DNA from: Treponema sp.
GTDB lineage: Bacteria; Spirochaetota; Spirochaetia; Treponematales; Treponemataceae
Direction: 5' to 3'
Assembly (NCBI GenBank): GCA_017464425.1
Contig: JAFUDX010000009.1
Coordinates: forward strand, 1 to 64,000
Length of the DNA: 64,000 nt
Shown here piece by piece: positions 7,894 through 17,256 of this stretch; position 1 is the stretch's first letter; every line of letters begins with the position of its first letter. Below the pieces are notes generated by a model that saw only the letters and a program-made list of their open reading frames with translations, made no database searches and was not told the DNA's origin. The translations under genes were made by a program, and so were the position numbers.

Positions 7894-9861
7894 ATGAACT
7901 CTAAAGGAATTGCTGCCGTTGCAAAAACTATCCGCAGTTTGTCTATCGATGCCATTCAAAAAGCGAATTCTGGTCACCCCGGTCTTCCGCTTGGATGCGC
8001 AGAGCTTGCCGCGGTTTTGTACGGAGAAATTTTAAAGCACAATCCGGCTGATTCAAAGTGGGCAGACCGTGATCGTTTCGTTCTTTCGGCAGGGCATGGC
8101 TCTATGCTTTTGTATTCCGTGCTTCACTTGGCGGGCTACAAAATCACCCTTGAAGACATCAAAAATTTCCGTCAGATTGGCTCAGTTTGTTGCGGGCATC
8201 CCGAATACGGAGTCACTGACGGCGTAGAAAACACATCAGGTCCGCTCGGTCAGGGCATCGCGCTTGCCGTGGGCATGGCGTTGGCAGAATCAATGCTCGC
8301 CGCAAAATACAACACAAAAAATCACACAATCGTTGACCATTACACATACGCGCTCGTGGGCGAAGGCTGCCTGGAAGAGGGCGTTTCTTCAGAAGCCTGC
8401 TCGTTCGCGGGTCACAACAAATTGGGAAAACTCATCGTTTTCTACGACGAAAACCGCATCTCAATCGACGGCTCAACCGACATCACTTTCACCGAAGACA
8501 TTGGCAAACGCTACGAAGCCTACGGCTGGCAGGTTTTAAAAGGAAGCATGTACGATGTCGAAAAAATCATCTCGCTCGTTGACGAAGCCAAAAAAGAGAG
8601 CGAAAAACCCACGCTCATCATGCTCAAATCGACAATCGGAAAATGCTCTCCCAAAGAAGGAACGAGCGCGGTTCACGGCGAGCCATTGGGAGAAGAAGCT
8701 GTCAAGCAGACAAAAATCAACCTCGGTCTCGACCCCGAAAAATTCTTCCAAATTGACGAAGAAGCAGTCAAATATTTCGCGGACAAAAAAGCTGAATTCG
8801 CAAAACGCGAGTCTGACTGGAACGCCGAATTTGACGCGTGGTCAAAAGAAAATCCCGAGCTTGCAAAACAATGGAAGGCAAGTTACGACGGTGCGGCGGA
8901 CGGCTCTTACACAGAACCGACTTATGAAGTCGGAAAATCAGTTGCAACGCGCACCGCTTCAGGCGATATGATTTCGGCTCTCGGCGAGCAATATTCGTAT
9001 CTTGTGGGAGGCTCTGCCGACCTCAAAGGCTCGAACAAATCTGGCATGAAATGCGACGGCGGCACATACACGCCCGAAAATCGCGCAGGTCGCTCAATCG
9101 AGTTCGGAATCCGCGAATTCGGTATGGCAAGCGAAGCGGCGGGAATGGCGTTGCACGGCGGCGTTCGTCCGTTCTGCGCGACCTATCTTGTGTTCTCTGA
9201 TTACATGCGCCCAGCAATTCGTCTTGCCGCGCTCATGAAGCAGCCTGTCATTTACGACCTTACGCATGATTCAATTTATCTCGGCGAAGACGGTCCCACG
9301 CACCAGCCAATCGAGCAACTTTCTTCTTTGCGCTCAATTCCGAATTTGCAAGTTTTGCGTCCGGGCGATGCTGAAGAAACCGTTGAGGCGTGGAAAATCG
9401 CAATGGAAGCAAAAGACCATCCTGTTTTGTTCGCACTCACTCGGCAGAATGTTCCTATCTACGCAAAAGAAGACAAAAACTGGCGCGAGACAATTAAAAA
9501 AGGCGCGTATGTTGTAAAAACGGGTAGCGAAACTCCAGATGTCACTGTGGTTGCGACTGGCTCGGAAGTGAACATGGCGTTGGAAGCAGCAGCAAAAGTG
9601 AGCGGAAAATCCGTTCGCATTGTTTCAATGCTCGATAAAAATTTGTTTGAATCTCAGAGCGACGAATTCCAGACTTCAATTCTCGGCTCAAAGCGCGTTA
9701 TCGTGGCAGAAGCGGGCGTAAAAACGGGCTGGGAAGGTTATGTTTCAAGCAAAAAAGACTTGTTCACAATCGACCGATTTGGTGAGTCAGGACCGGCAAA
9801 AAAAGTCGCGGAGCATTTCGGCTTCACGGCAGAAAAGCTCGCGGAACTGATTAATTCGTAA
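7894..9861 (+). CDS. tkt: Transketolase
   Basis: 655 residues, the usual length. It transfers two-carbon ketol groups between sugar phosphates in the non-oxidative pentose phosphate pathway, using thiamine diphosphate and a divalent metal. Visible marks: AIQKANSGHPGLPLG at the N-terminus with the substrate/cofactor histidine, LSAGHGSMLLYS, the thiamine diphosphate motif GEGCLEEG...DEN (about 155-190), and in the central domain SADLKGSNKSG, RSIEFGIREFGM with the catalytic Glu, and THDSIYLGEDGPTHQPIEQ with the active-site His. The C-terminal domain begins about residue 535 (TVVATGSEV). It is monocistronic between repeat elements; ATG 7894 has only a partial ribosome site (GAGGTTAGG). Confidence 0.97.
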   Translation: MNSKGIAAVAKTIRSLSIDAIQKANSGHPGLPLGCAELAAVLYGEILKHNPADSKWADRDRFVLSAGHGSMLLYSVLHLAGYKITLEDIKNFRQIGSVCCGHPEYGVTDGVENTSGPLGQGIALAVGMALAESMLAAKYNTKNHTIVDHYTYALVGEGCLEEGVSSEACSFAGHNKLGKLIVFYDENRISIDGSTDITFTEDIGKRYEAYGWQVLKGSMYDVEKIISLVDEAKKESEKPTLIMLKSTIGKCSPKEGTSAVHGEPLGEEAVKQTKINLGLDPEKFFQIDEEAVKYFADKKAEFAKRESDWNAEFDAWSKENPELAKQWKASYDGAADGSYTEPTYEVGKSVATRTASGDMISALGEQYSYLVGGSADLKGSNKSGMKCDGGTYTPENRAGRSIEFGIREFGMASEAAGMALHGGVRPFCATYLVFSDYMRPAIRLAALMKQPVIYDLTHDSIYLGEDGPTHQPIEQLSSLRSIPNLQVLRPGDAEETVEAWKIAMEAKDHPVLFALTRQNVPIYAKEDKNWRETIKKGAYVVKTGSETPDVTVVATGSEVNMALEAAAKVSGKSVRIVSMLDKNLFESQSDEFQTSILGSKRVIVAEAGVKTGWEGYVSSKKDLFTIDRFGESGPAKKVAEHFGFTAEKLAELINS

Positions 9862-9885
9862 ACTCTGTAATAGGTGAGCGGACAA

Positions 9886-9946
9886 AAAATAACCATAGAT
9901 GTCACAGATTATGTTTTTTTTATCTGTGTCATCTGTGGTTTTATTT
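9886..9946. repeat. ATCTGTG/CACAGAT inverted repeat (family B), copy 1
   Basis: ACCATAGATGTCACAGAT, a T-run, then ATCTGTGTCATCTGTGGT: inverted copies of a CTGTG-based unit with about 9-10-bp periodicity. The right arm is almost identical to the segment embedded in the TIGR02757 gene at 13701-13732. It could also fold as a terminator of tkt. Confidence 0.7.
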
Positions 9947-9964
9947 ATACCCGTCCGATTTTAG

Positions 9965-10105
9965 CAGAAAAAAAATGCCCCGCAAGGATAGGGAGCGGCA
10001 CTGCGTAGCAGGGCAAAAACAGTCCAGTGGACTGTTTTTAGCGAGTCTCCAAGCAACTATGTTGCGCAGGGGGGCGTAAGAGCAAAGAGAGAATTTTTCA
10101 GAATG
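9965..10105 (+). repeat. Composite palindromic repeat (family D), copy 2, with A/T hairpin
   Basis: Contains TAGGGAGCGGCACTGCG, GGCAAAAACAGTCC, a short hairpin (CAGTCCAGTGGACTG) and GTTTTTAGCGAGTCTCC then CTATG. The same ordered blocks occur at 34280-34360 and, reversed, inside recG. It ends with a hairpin (GAGAATTTTTC...GAAAAATTCTC) also found at 19590-19618 and 42996-43018. Confidence 0.7.
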
Positions 10106-10107
10106 AA

Positions 10108-10180
10108 AAATTCTCGCCCGAATCCAAAAATCCACGGATCAAGCACAATCGTTATCGTGCTTGTTTGGATTTTTGGTTCG
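10108..10180 (-). terminator. Hairpin downstream of the chemotaxis receptor gene
   Basis: Nested inverted repeats: AATCCAAAAATCC pairs with GGATTTTTGGTT, and AAGCAC with GTGCTT. It directly follows the receptor stop codon on the minus strand. There is no clean U-tract, so it may be a processing or repeat structure rather than an intrinsic terminator. Confidence 0.4.
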
Positions 10181-10182
10181 GA

Positions 10183-12237
10183 TTACACCTTGAACTGGTC
10201 AACCTGCTCGCCGATTTTTGCGATTGAATCGTTGATTTGGTTTGAAACCTCGCTCAAAGCCGCGCCTGTCTCGTTGATTTTGCGCGCACCGATTGACATT
10301 TCTTCCATGCTTTGGCTCATCGCCATTGCCGCGTTCTGCAAAAGCTGGACTTCTTTCAGAATCATCTGGTTTCCTTCCTGCATTTCGCTTGAAGCGTTGC
10401 GGACTTCAACCGTGCTGTCGTTCATGTTGTGCAAAGCCTCGGTAATCTGCTTAGAACCTTCGTTCTGCTCTTCCATTGCCGCCTTAATCTGCATGACGAG
10501 CGCGTCGGTCTCTTCGAGTTTGTGAGAAACCGCCTCGAACGCAACCGCCGATTCTCCAGAAGCCGAAACGACTTGGTTGATAGAATCTTTGATGTTGTTG
10601 AGCTGGTCGCCGATTGTCTTTGACTGTGCCGTTGAAGTCTCTGAAAGTTTTCGGATTTCGTCCGCGACGACCGCAAATCCCTTTCCAGCCTCGCCCGCGT
10701 GTGCCGCCTCGATTGCCGCGTTCATAGCGAGCAAGTTCGTCTGGCTTGCGATTGCTGAAATCGCCACATTCGCTTCCTGCAACATCTGCGACTGCGTTTC
10801 GATTTCGGTGATTCGGTCGTTGACCGCTTTCTGCTTTGAAATACCAGTCTGTGAATTTGAGCGCAATTCGTTGAATGAGTGCGCCATTTTTTCCATAGAA
10901 GCGTTGACCGAAGAAATATTTCCAATCATCTGCTCAACAGCCGCACTCGCCTGTGTGACTCCGCTTGACTGGCTTTCAATCATGTGCTCAAGAGATTCGA
11001 TGTTTGAAGCAATCTCGTTGACCGCGCCCGCCGTCTGGTTGACCGACTGGTTCTGACCGTCAATCTGATGCTTCATCGAGTCGATGTTTGCGATAATCTC
11101 TGTAATAGAAGAACTTGTGTCCTGCGTTGCGCCCGAAAGATTTTCGCCCGCTTCAAGCAATTCGTCCTTTGAGAATTTGACATCGCCGATAATCGCCTGC
11201 AATTTTTCGGAGAATTTGTTGAATCCTTTGACGACATCGCCGATTTCGTCCTCTGATTTGAGTTCGATTCGCTTTGTGAGGTCAGCGTCGCCACTAGAAA
11301 TGTCCTGCAAAGTGTCTTTAACGCCGAGCAAGGGCTTCAACATTCGTTTGAGAAGGATGTAAGAAATGACGATGAGAACAAGTGCGATTGCAATGGTGAT
11401 TGGGATGATGATTTTGACCATTTTACCGATTGCACTCGTGATGACCGTTTTATCTTTTGCGGCGAACAAAATGCCCGTGACATCACCACTTCCGTCTTTG
11501 AGCGGAGCATAAATTGAGCGATATGTTTTTCCGTTGAGAACAACCTCACCCTCGAAAGTTTCACCATTTCGAATAACTCTGTTGATAACTTCTTGATTGT
11601 CGAGTTTTGTGCCGACAAAACTTTGACCAAGCGTAGTTGAAACACGAGTGGTATCATCAAAAATAGTACAATCGACTTTATAGCCATTTTTGACTTCTTG
11701 AACAAAATCGCCGTCCGAAAGGCTGTAACCACACACAACCGTGCCCACAATCGTGCCATTCTGCTTGACAGGCTCTGCCACGAGCATTCCGTAGTCTGTA
11801 AACGGTGTGTCTTCATAACTCATTTCTGATTTTCCGCGAATTGCTTCGCTTACAACATCAGATTTTGAAATGTCAGTTCCACGACCTTGACCCGCAAAAA
11901 CAACGCCACGAGCGTCCGTAACGAACAGAATGTCAACGCCGAGCGCGTCAATTTCTTCGCGAACGAGTTCTTCCGCCGTGCTTTTGTCGCCATCGACCAA
12001 CGCCTGAGCCAATCGAGTTTTGTCAGCCAAAGCAAAAGTTGCCCGCTCAACTGCGATTTTTCGCGTGGCGAGCGTTTCCATAACACCGAGTTCGGTTGTC
12101 TCCAACTGCTCGTCGATTAAATCAGTGATTTCTGATGTGGTGTTTTCAATTGCAATCGACACGACCGCAACTGCCGAAACAATGATTCCTACCGCCGCAA
12201 GAATTGCGATTTTAGTAGTAAGTTTGAGGCTTTTCAT
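10183..12237 (-). CDS. Methyl-accepting chemotaxis protein
   Basis: 684 residues. ATG 12237 has the ribosome site AGGAGTTAG. Membrane helix about 8-30, periplasmic sensor of about 240 residues that looks like a single Cache domain ([13 protein letters not shown], then a GTVVCGYSL strand), second helix about 275-298 ([20 protein letters not shown]), HAMP, then the signalling domain. The tip reads [20 protein letters not shown] followed by [15 protein letters not shown], the universal CheA/CheW-contacting hairpin. The receptor senses a small ligand and controls the kinase CheA. A sigma-28-type promoter lies upstream (12293-12319), divergent from fliS, tying it to late motility genes. The ligand cannot be told. 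Confidence 0.95.
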   Translation of the reverse strand: MKSLKLTTKIAILAAVGIIVSAVAVVSIAIENTTSEITDLIDEQLETTELGVMETLATRKIAVERATFALADKTRLAQALVDGDKSTAEELVREEIDALGVDILFVTDARGVVFAGQGRGTDISKSDVVSEAIRGKSEMSYEDTPFTDYGMLVAEPVKQNGTIVGTVVCGYSLSDGDFVQEVKNGYKVDCTIFDDTTRVSTTLGQSFVGTKLDNQEVINRVIRNGETFEGEVVLNGKTYRSIYAPLKDGSGDVTGILFAAKDKTVITSAIGKMVKIIIPITIAIALVLIVISYILLKRMLKPLLGVKDTLQDISSGDADLTKRIELKSEDEIGDVVKGFNKFSEKLQAIIGDVKFSKDELLEAGENLSGATQDTSSSITEIIANIDSMKHQIDGQNQSVNQTAGAVNEIASNIESLEHMIESQSSGVTQASAAVEQMIGNISSVNASMEKMAHSFNELRSNSQTGISKQKAVNDRITEIETQSQMLQEANVAISAIASQTNLLAMNAAIEAAHAGEAGKGFAVVADEIRKLSETSTAQSKTIGDQLNNIKDSINQVVSASGESAVAFEAVSHKLEETDALVMQIKAAMEEQNEGSKQITEALHNMNDSTVEVRNASSEMQEGNQMILKEVQLLQNAAMAMSQSMEEMSIGARKINETGAALSEVSNQINDSIAKIGEQVDQFKV

Positions 12238-12292
12238 CCTAACTCCTATAAAATTTGGGGATTTTTTAGCTACTTTTATAATTGCTATTCCA

Positions 12293-12319
12293 TTATCGGC
12301 TTAAATTTAGTAAATGTCA
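12293..12319 (-). promoter_or_regulatory. Sigma-28 (FliA)-type promoter of the chemotaxis receptor
   Basis: Minus strand shows an exact GCCGATAA (12300-12293) with an 11-bp spacer to TGACATTT, which matches five of eight positions of the TAAAGTTT -35 consensus. Location 56 bp before the ATG is sensible. Confidence 0.65.
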
Positions 12320-12361
12320 AATGAAATTTATTCTCTATATAAAATAATCTGGTAATAATGC

Positions 12362-12388
12362 TAAAGTCAGGGTTTTAAATACCGAAAA
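12362..12388 (+). promoter_or_regulatory. Sigma-28 (FliA)-type promoter of fliS
   Basis: TAAAGTCA, an 11-bp spacer, then ACCGAAAA, compared with TAAAGTTT-N11-GCCGATAA: six of eight matches in each half. It lies 37 bp upstream of the fliS start and is divergent from the receptor promoter. Confidence 0.55.
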
Positions 12389-12424
12389 TGAAAAAGAATA
12401 TCTGTTTTTCGGGAGGGAAAACAA

Positions 12425-12865
12425 ATGGCATTTGGAAATCCTTATGCAGCCTATCAGACAACAGCCGTAAAAACCGCAAGTCAGGGAAAACTCGTCGTCA
12501 TGCTCTATCAGGGGGCAGAACGGGAGCTTACTGCCGCGCACATATGTTTCGGCTCGGATTCGAAAATTCCTGCCTCAAAAGTCGAAGAATTCGGCAAGCA
12601 TCTGATGAAGGCGCAGGAAATCATCAATGAGCTTCAGGTTTCTTTGGATATGGACAAAGGCGGTCAAATCGCGCAGAATTTGATGTCGCTGTATGTTTTT
12701 TTTAACAAAGAACTCATGGATGTGAGCATTAAACAAGATAAAGAAAAACTGGGACAGCTTTTGGACATGATTACGCAGCTGGGAAGTGCATGGGAAGCCG
12801 CCGCCGCACATACGAGCGTCGATTCAATTCCACAGGCGCAGAGAACGCTTAACATTACCGGATAG
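12425..12865 (+). CDS. fliS: Flagellar export chaperone FliS
   Basis: 146 residues, ribosome site GGGAGGG before ATG 12425. The protein opens MAFGNPYAAYQTTAVKTAS and continues GKLVVMLYQGAEREL, the hallmark of FliS (Y-x-x-x-A...S/T-P-x-x-L-I-x-M-L-Y-D-G), followed by an all-helical bundle. FliS binds newly made flagellin in the cytoplasm, prevents premature assembly and delivers it to the type III export gate. It is the first of a two-gene unit with the FlgN-like gene 15 bp downstream, behind a sigma-28-type promoter. Confidence 0.93.
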   Translation: MAFGNPYAAYQTTAVKTASQGKLVVMLYQGAERELTAAHICFGSDSKIPASKVEEFGKHLMKAQEIINELQVSLDMDKGGQIAQNLMSLYVFFNKELMDVSIKQDKEKLGQLLDMITQLGSAWEAAAAHTSVDSIPQAQRTLNITG

Positions 12866-12880
12866 GGTGAGGAGAAACAA

Positions 12881-13369
12881 ATGGAAAAGGAACTTACAAA
12901 AGAAGAATTGGATGAACGGGTCGCGATTTTAAAACGATTCAGAAAACTGCTTGAGCAGCAGCGCAATAAATTTCAGGAATATCTTGCAGTCCTTGAAAGT
13001 CAGGAAGGCAGAATCGAACTTGAAGACGGAGACTCAATCGCCGCACACGCACAGCTTGAGAATCAGATTGTCGAGAATCTTGCGAGCCTGCAGAAAGTCA
13101 TCGTGCCGATGCAGGGCATGTACAACGCGATTATGCCGGGTGTTCCCGTTGCTGATAACGCAAGCGTGGAGCAATTGCAGAATAATCTCGCTGACTTGCA
13201 AAAACAAGTACTTGCCCAGAACGAGCGCAACCGCACCCTGCTTCAGACAAAAATGACAAAAATCAAAAAGGAACTCGTCAATATGAATCTGATGAACCCC
13301 TATCGAGGAAGAAGTTCTATCTACGCAGAAAAAGCCGCAGTGGGCAGTATGATTTCTATTGAAGGCTAA
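12881..13369 (+). CDS. FlgN-like flagellar chaperone
   Basis: 162 residues, almost entirely helical and rich in Glu, Gln and Lys, with long heptad patterns (about 5-60 and 105-145). A GAGGAG ribosome site precedes ATG 12881. The final stretch, NLMNPYRGRSSIYAEKAAVG, matches the C-terminal tail pattern of FlgN-family proteins, which chaperone hook-associated proteins FlgK and FlgL. The assignment rests on this tail, size, helicity and the position after fliS; FliT-like is an alternative. The last 14 bases overlap the convergent TIGR02757 gene. Confidence 0.6.
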   Translation: MEKELTKEELDERVAILKRFRKLLEQQRNKFQEYLAVLESQEGRIELEDGDSIAAHAQLENQIVENLASLQKVIVPMQGMYNAIMPGVPVADNASVEQLQNNLADLQKQVLAQNERNRTLLQTKMTKIKKELVNMNLMNPYRGRSSIYAEKAAVGSMISIEG

Positions 13370-14159
13370 CGCCTAATCCAAAGAGAGCAAAATCGGCTTT
13401 TGTTGGGTCGTCGGGGAAAATCTCGGCGACTTTTTTTGTGAGCGCGAGTGCCGTGCGGAGATTCGCCGACTTTGAGTGAATAAGAGCCAGTTCGTTTGCT
13501 TGCCGCATGACATGCGTATCGAGTGGCATGAGCAAGTCTTTTTTATTGAACCAAGTCCACAATCCCAAATCCACGGGAGAATCCGTGCGCACAAGCCAGC
13601 GCAAGAGCATATTCACCTTTTTTGCCGCGCAATCCTTTGAATGGGGAAGCAATTTGCACTCGCTCGGAAACGCCGAAGCAATGATTTGATGAAGATAGAT
13701 TTTATCTGTGGCATCTGTGTAATCTGTGGTTTCTTTTATTTTGATTCTTTGCTCGCGCTCCCACTTTTCTTTGAAAAAATCGCCAATCGTTTCATGCTTC
13801 TCCAAAATCGAGCGCAATCCGTCAAAAAACAATCGCATATCGTGATTCGTGTACATACGATAGAAAGAATGTTCATTTTCGGGGAAAAAATCTTCGTATT
13901 TTTTAGAAAGAACCCAGTTAACGGGAGATTTTCCCGCCGCGTTCAAGATAAGCTCCACATGGGAAAGAATTTGTTCGCGGCGACCGAACGCCAAATTTGC
14001 CGCAAGAAAAGCAACCGCCTCAGCCGTGCGCTCGTCTGTGTAACGATGCATGAACTGAGACGGATCTTTGAGAAGAAATTCCGCCGACTCATATTTTTGA
14101 GCCAGCGAAACAAGTTTATTTGTTAAGGATGAATTCAACTCGTCGGTTCTTCCAAGCAT
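13356..14159 (-). CDS. TIGR02757 (DUF2400) family protein with in-frame repeat insertion
   Basis: 267 residues from ATG 14159; a GTG/ATG at 14207 would extend further into ompA and lacks a family counterpart. The N-terminal pattern LAQKYESAEFLLKDP, then FLAANLAFGRREQIL and SPVNWVL fits TIGR02757, a family with an HhH-GPD-like helical fold of unknown role. The C-terminal LMPLDTHVMRQANEL, KSANLRTALALTKK and PDDPTKADFALFGLG are diagnostic. Residues about 143-152 (TTDYTDATDK) come from a family B repeat (13701-13732) read in frame. It overlaps the end of the OmpA gene by 44 bp and probably shares its transcript. Confidence 0.85.
   Translation of the reverse strand: MLGRTDELNSSLTNKLVSLAQKYESAEFLLKDPSQFMHRYTDERTAEAVAFLAANLAFGRREQILSHVELILNAAGKSPVNWVLSKKYEDFFPENEHSFYRMYTNHDMRLFFDGLRSILEKHETIGDFFKEKWEREQRIKIKETTDYTDATDKIYLHQIIASAFPSECKLLPHSKDCAAKKVNMLLRWLVRTDSPVDLGLWTWFNKKDLLMPLDTHVMRQANELALIHSKSANLRTALALTKKVAEIFPDDPTKADFALFGLGVSLQ
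13701..13732 (-). repeat. Family B repeat embedded in a coding gene
   Basis: ATCTGTGGCATCTGTGTAAT followed by CTGTGGTTT, nearly identical to the right arm of the intergenic copy at 9886-9946. On the minus strand it is translated in frame as TTDYTDATDK within the TIGR02757 protein. Confidence 0.75.
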
Positions 14160-17100
14160 TGTCTTTGTCGCCACGAGCCGCAACTGGCTGACGACCACCG
14201 CGACCAACTGCGCTTAAGCGGCCACCGTTTACGCCGTAGCTCTTGAGTTTAGAAACAACGAATTCGGCGCGGCTCTTTGAAAGCGGTTCAAGCGCAAGAC
14301 CGTATTTGTTTGTCGTCTCTTCTTCTTCAAGACCAGTAACGCTGTTTGCGTGACCTTCGACCGTAACGGTGTAGTTCTTGAATTTGTTGAGAATCTGTGC
14401 GATTCGTTTGAGAACGCGCTCGTTGTTCTTTGCCTGAGCTTCAGTAATGCCAGGCTTTGTGACCTTACCGTTAGAATCGAGTTGCTGAATATTGAAGTCA
14501 GCGGCATCCTGACGGAAGATGATTGACGGAACTGCCATTTTGAGCACATCGCCCACACGGATAACAAGAATATCGATTTCAATGGTGCCTTCAACCGTGC
14601 TTGTCATGCCGAGCGTGTCAGTGACTGTGAATGTGTACGGATAGTCCATTGCAGACTGAACAAGCTCGCCTGAGTTACTTCGACCGTCCCATACGATTCG
14701 CTCCGTGATTGAAGACTTTCCGCTTGTTGACCAGAACGGCTTGTTGTTCGGGTCTTTAATCTGGAATGACCAGTTTTTGAGCGGAACGACATCGTTGCCT
14801 TTAAGCTGAATGTACAAGTCATCGTTTTCGCCGTCGTTATCCGGAGAGAAAAACTGTGGCGCGGTTTTGACCGTAAGCTGTGGCGGCGTGACCGAGCAGA
14901 TGAACAATGAAGAAGAAACATCGACTTCGTTGCCTTTAGCATAGTTCATCTTGAGTTTTGCGACGAATGCGCCTTCTGCGACCTTGTTTTCTGAATCCAA
15001 GCCGTTCCAAGTGATTTCAGCAGGCATGTCTTTCTGGTCTTTTTCTGACCATGATTTGACCGTTTTGCCTTCTGGAGTGATGATTGAAACGCTCCATGAA
15101 TCAACGCCATCTTTGAGTGACGGGCGGAGAGAGATTTTCTGAGATTCAAGGAAGTTGTCGCCGTTCGGGCTGAATGCGTCATGCTCAACAGTTACGTACG
15201 CTTTTGCTTCTCGGCTGTCAACGACGATTCCCGCGATTTCGGCAGTGCCTTTGTTTCCCGCAGCATCTTCTGAAGAGAACACGGCTTTGTATGTGCCGTC
15301 CGCGACCTTGTTTCCTGAATTGTCGGTTGCGTTCCATTCAAAATTTTCTGGAACTTTGCCAGTCCATGTCTTTGAATAGACGACCTGGTTTTTAGAATCA
15401 AGAATGTTTGCAGTCCATTTGTCTTCGCTTGAAGTTTTTGATGCGATTTTGAGCGTATCTTTTTTGCCATCGCCATCTGGAGAGAACAATGTATAATCGC
15501 TCTTTAATTCGACGCTCGGAGCAACCGTGTCAAGAGTGAACGGCTGTGAAGATGTTTTTGCCACATTTCCGTTTGATGATTTTGTCGTAAGGAATGCCGT
15601 GTATTTGCCGTCTTCGCAACGAGAGCCACTTGAAGCCAAGCCTGCCCATGAGAATGAAGAAGGAAGTGATGAGCCGCTCTGAGACCACACTGCCTCGCCC
15701 TTGCTGTTTTTGACTTCGACCGTGTATTCGCTGATTCCGCTTCCTGCTTTTACGACGGGCGAAAGTTTGACAGATGATTTTGACTTGTCGCTTCCTGCGG
15801 GATTGAATGCAGACGGTGAAACGGCAAGCATGAGCTCAGTTTTGCTTGTGTCGAGGTTGATTTCTGAAATTCTTGTTTCAGATGAGTTTCCTGCCAAGTC
15901 TGTTGCTGAAAGAACATACTGATATTTGCCATCTGCGGCAAGAGAGCCGTCATCGTTCAAACCGTTCCATTCAACTTCATCTGGCGGGAACGAGCCAAAA
16001 TCGAATTCGCTTATGGTTTTGTCGTTTGAATCGATGATTTTACCGACCCAATTTTCGACCGGTGAGCCAGAATCAGAAGCAATATCCTGTGTGATTACGA
16101 GCGTGTCCATATTTCCGTCTCCGTCTGGAGAGAAGGTTGTATGGTTCGGCTTGATTTGCGCGGCTGGCGGTGTTTTATCGAGCGTGAATTCAGGTGATTT
16201 TACGACATCTGGTTCGTATCCATTTGAATACTTTGCCGTAACGACTGCCTGGTATTTGTCTTCTCCTGCGGCCGAGCCGGAATCAGTTTTGCCGTCGAAT
16301 GTGATGCGGTCAGGCGGATTGTCTTTTCCGCTGAATGTTTTTACGACCGTGCCCTTTCCGTCAGTGATTTTGACAGCCCATTCGGTGAGTTTGTTGACTG
16401 ATTTTGCGTCTGGAACGGGAATCTTGACATTGAATGAAATCGTGTCGTTGATTCCATTGCCGTTCGGAGAGAAGTATTTGCTGCCCGCGATAGAAATGTT
16501 GGTAGCAGGTTTGTCGGCAGAGTAGATGATGTTTGCGATTGAAGCCGGGCTTGATGTGTTTCCTGCGCGGTCTGTTGCCGAAACTTTGTATGTGTAAACG
16601 CCGTCTGGAAGCGGTGCGCCGTTGTCATCAGAGCCGTTCCATTCAAAGCTGAGCGGTGAAGATGAAGTCCATTTGTATGAACGGACGACTTTGCCCGCTG
16701 CGTCAGAGAAAGATGCCGTCCACAAGTCTTCTTCTGAACCAGTCTGCTTGACTGCGAGGACAGGCTTTGCGCCCTCACCGAAGATTTTTTCGCCAGAAGA
16801 AGGCTGAGTCAAATCAATCTCTGGTGGCGTGTTGTCGAGTACGACAGACAATTTTTTGGTTGCGGCTGTGTTGCCGTTGTCATCGGTTGCAGTCATATAG
16901 TAGAAATAATTGCCGTCTGGAGCGACTTCGCCAGAATCCATGACACCGTTCCACATGATGTTTGCCGGAATGGTAACGCCGCTTTTTGGCTTAAAGAGTG
17001 ATTTCCAGAATGTTTTGAAGGTGATGCGGGTCTCGCGCTTTTCTTTGTTGCCGATTGTGCGGACAATCTCGCCCTTTTCGTTTTCGATGATGAACGCCCA

Positions 17101-17256
17101 GTCTTTGACATAGCGGTTGTCTTTGATTTTTACTGGAACATCAAGGACATCCTGTTTGCCGTCGTTGTTTGGCGAGATGTAAACAGTGTCTTTTTCGGCG
17201 AATGAAACTGATGAGACAAGAGCCGCCGCTGTAAATGCAAGAATTAGTTTTTTCAT
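14116..17256 (-). CDS. OmpA-family protein with FlgD-type Ig repeats
   Basis: 1046 residues. Start ATG 17256 (MKKLILAFTAAALVSSVSFA signal peptide) is preferred over one six codons earlier because GGGGAG lies just upstream. The mature protein has about eight repeats of about 100 residues, each opening with a variant of F-S-P-N/D-G-D-G-x-x-D-T (YISPNNDG, YFSPNGNG, TFSPDGDG, LFSPDGDG, AFSPNGDN, FFSPDNDG) and containing a W-N-G/D-G-x-Y segment, typical of FlgD Ig-like units. One repeat (FNPAGSDKSK) has lost the motif. The C-terminal 110 residues are an OmpA peptidoglycan-binding domain: VTVEGHANS, LSKSRAEFVV, WKNRRVEF. It probably links the outer membrane or periplasmic structures to peptidoglycan. 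Its start shares one base with the stop of the upstream gene, so translation is coupled. Confidence 0.9.
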   Translation of the reverse strand: MKKLILAFTAAALVSSVSFAEKDTVYISPNNDGKQDVLDVPVKIKDNRYVKDWAFIIENEKGEIVRTIGNKEKRETRITFKTFWKSLFKPKSGVTIPANIMWNGVMDSGEVAPDGNYFYYMTATDDNGNTAATKKLSVVLDNTPPEIDLTQPSSGEKIFGEGAKPVLAVKQTGSEEDLWTASFSDAAGKVVRSYKWTSSSPLSFEWNGSDDNGAPLPDGVYTYKVSATDRAGNTSSPASIANIIYSADKPATNISIAGSKYFSPNGNGINDTISFNVKIPVPDAKSVNKLTEWAVKITDGKGTVVKTFSGKDNPPDRITFDGKTDSGSAAGEDKYQAVVTAKYSNGYEPDVVKSPEFTLDKTPPAAQIKPNHTTFSPDGDGNMDTLVITQDIASDSGSPVENWVGKIIDSNDKTISEFDFGSFPPDEVEWNGLNDDGSLAADGKYQYVLSATDLAGNSSETRISEINLDTSKTELMLAVSPSAFNPAGSDKSKSSVKLSPVVKAGSGISEYTVEVKNSKGEAVWSQSGSSLPSSFSWAGLASSGSRCEDGKYTAFLTTKSSNGNVAKTSSQPFTLDTVAPSVELKSDYTLFSPDGDGKKDTLKIASKTSSEDKWTANILDSKNQVVYSKTWTGKVPENFEWNATDNSGNKVADGTYKAVFSSEDAAGNKGTAEIAGIVVDSREAKAYVTVEHDAFSPNGDNFLESQKISLRPSLKDGVDSWSVSIITPEGKTVKSWSEKDQKDMPAEITWNGLDSENKVAEGAFVAKLKMNYAKGNEVDVSSSLFICSVTPPQLTVKTAPQFFSPDNDGENDDLYIQLKGNDVVPLKNWSFQIKDPNNKPFWSTSGKSSITERIVWDGRSNSGELVQSAMDYPYTFTVTDTLGMTSTVEGTIEIDILVIRVGDVLKMAVPSIIFRQDAADFNIQQLDSNGKVTKPGITEAQAKNNERVLKRIAQILNKFKNYTVTVEGHANSVTGLEEEETTNKYGLALEPLSKSRAEFVVSKLKSYGVNGGRLSAVGRGGRQPVAARGDKDNAWKNRRVEFILNK

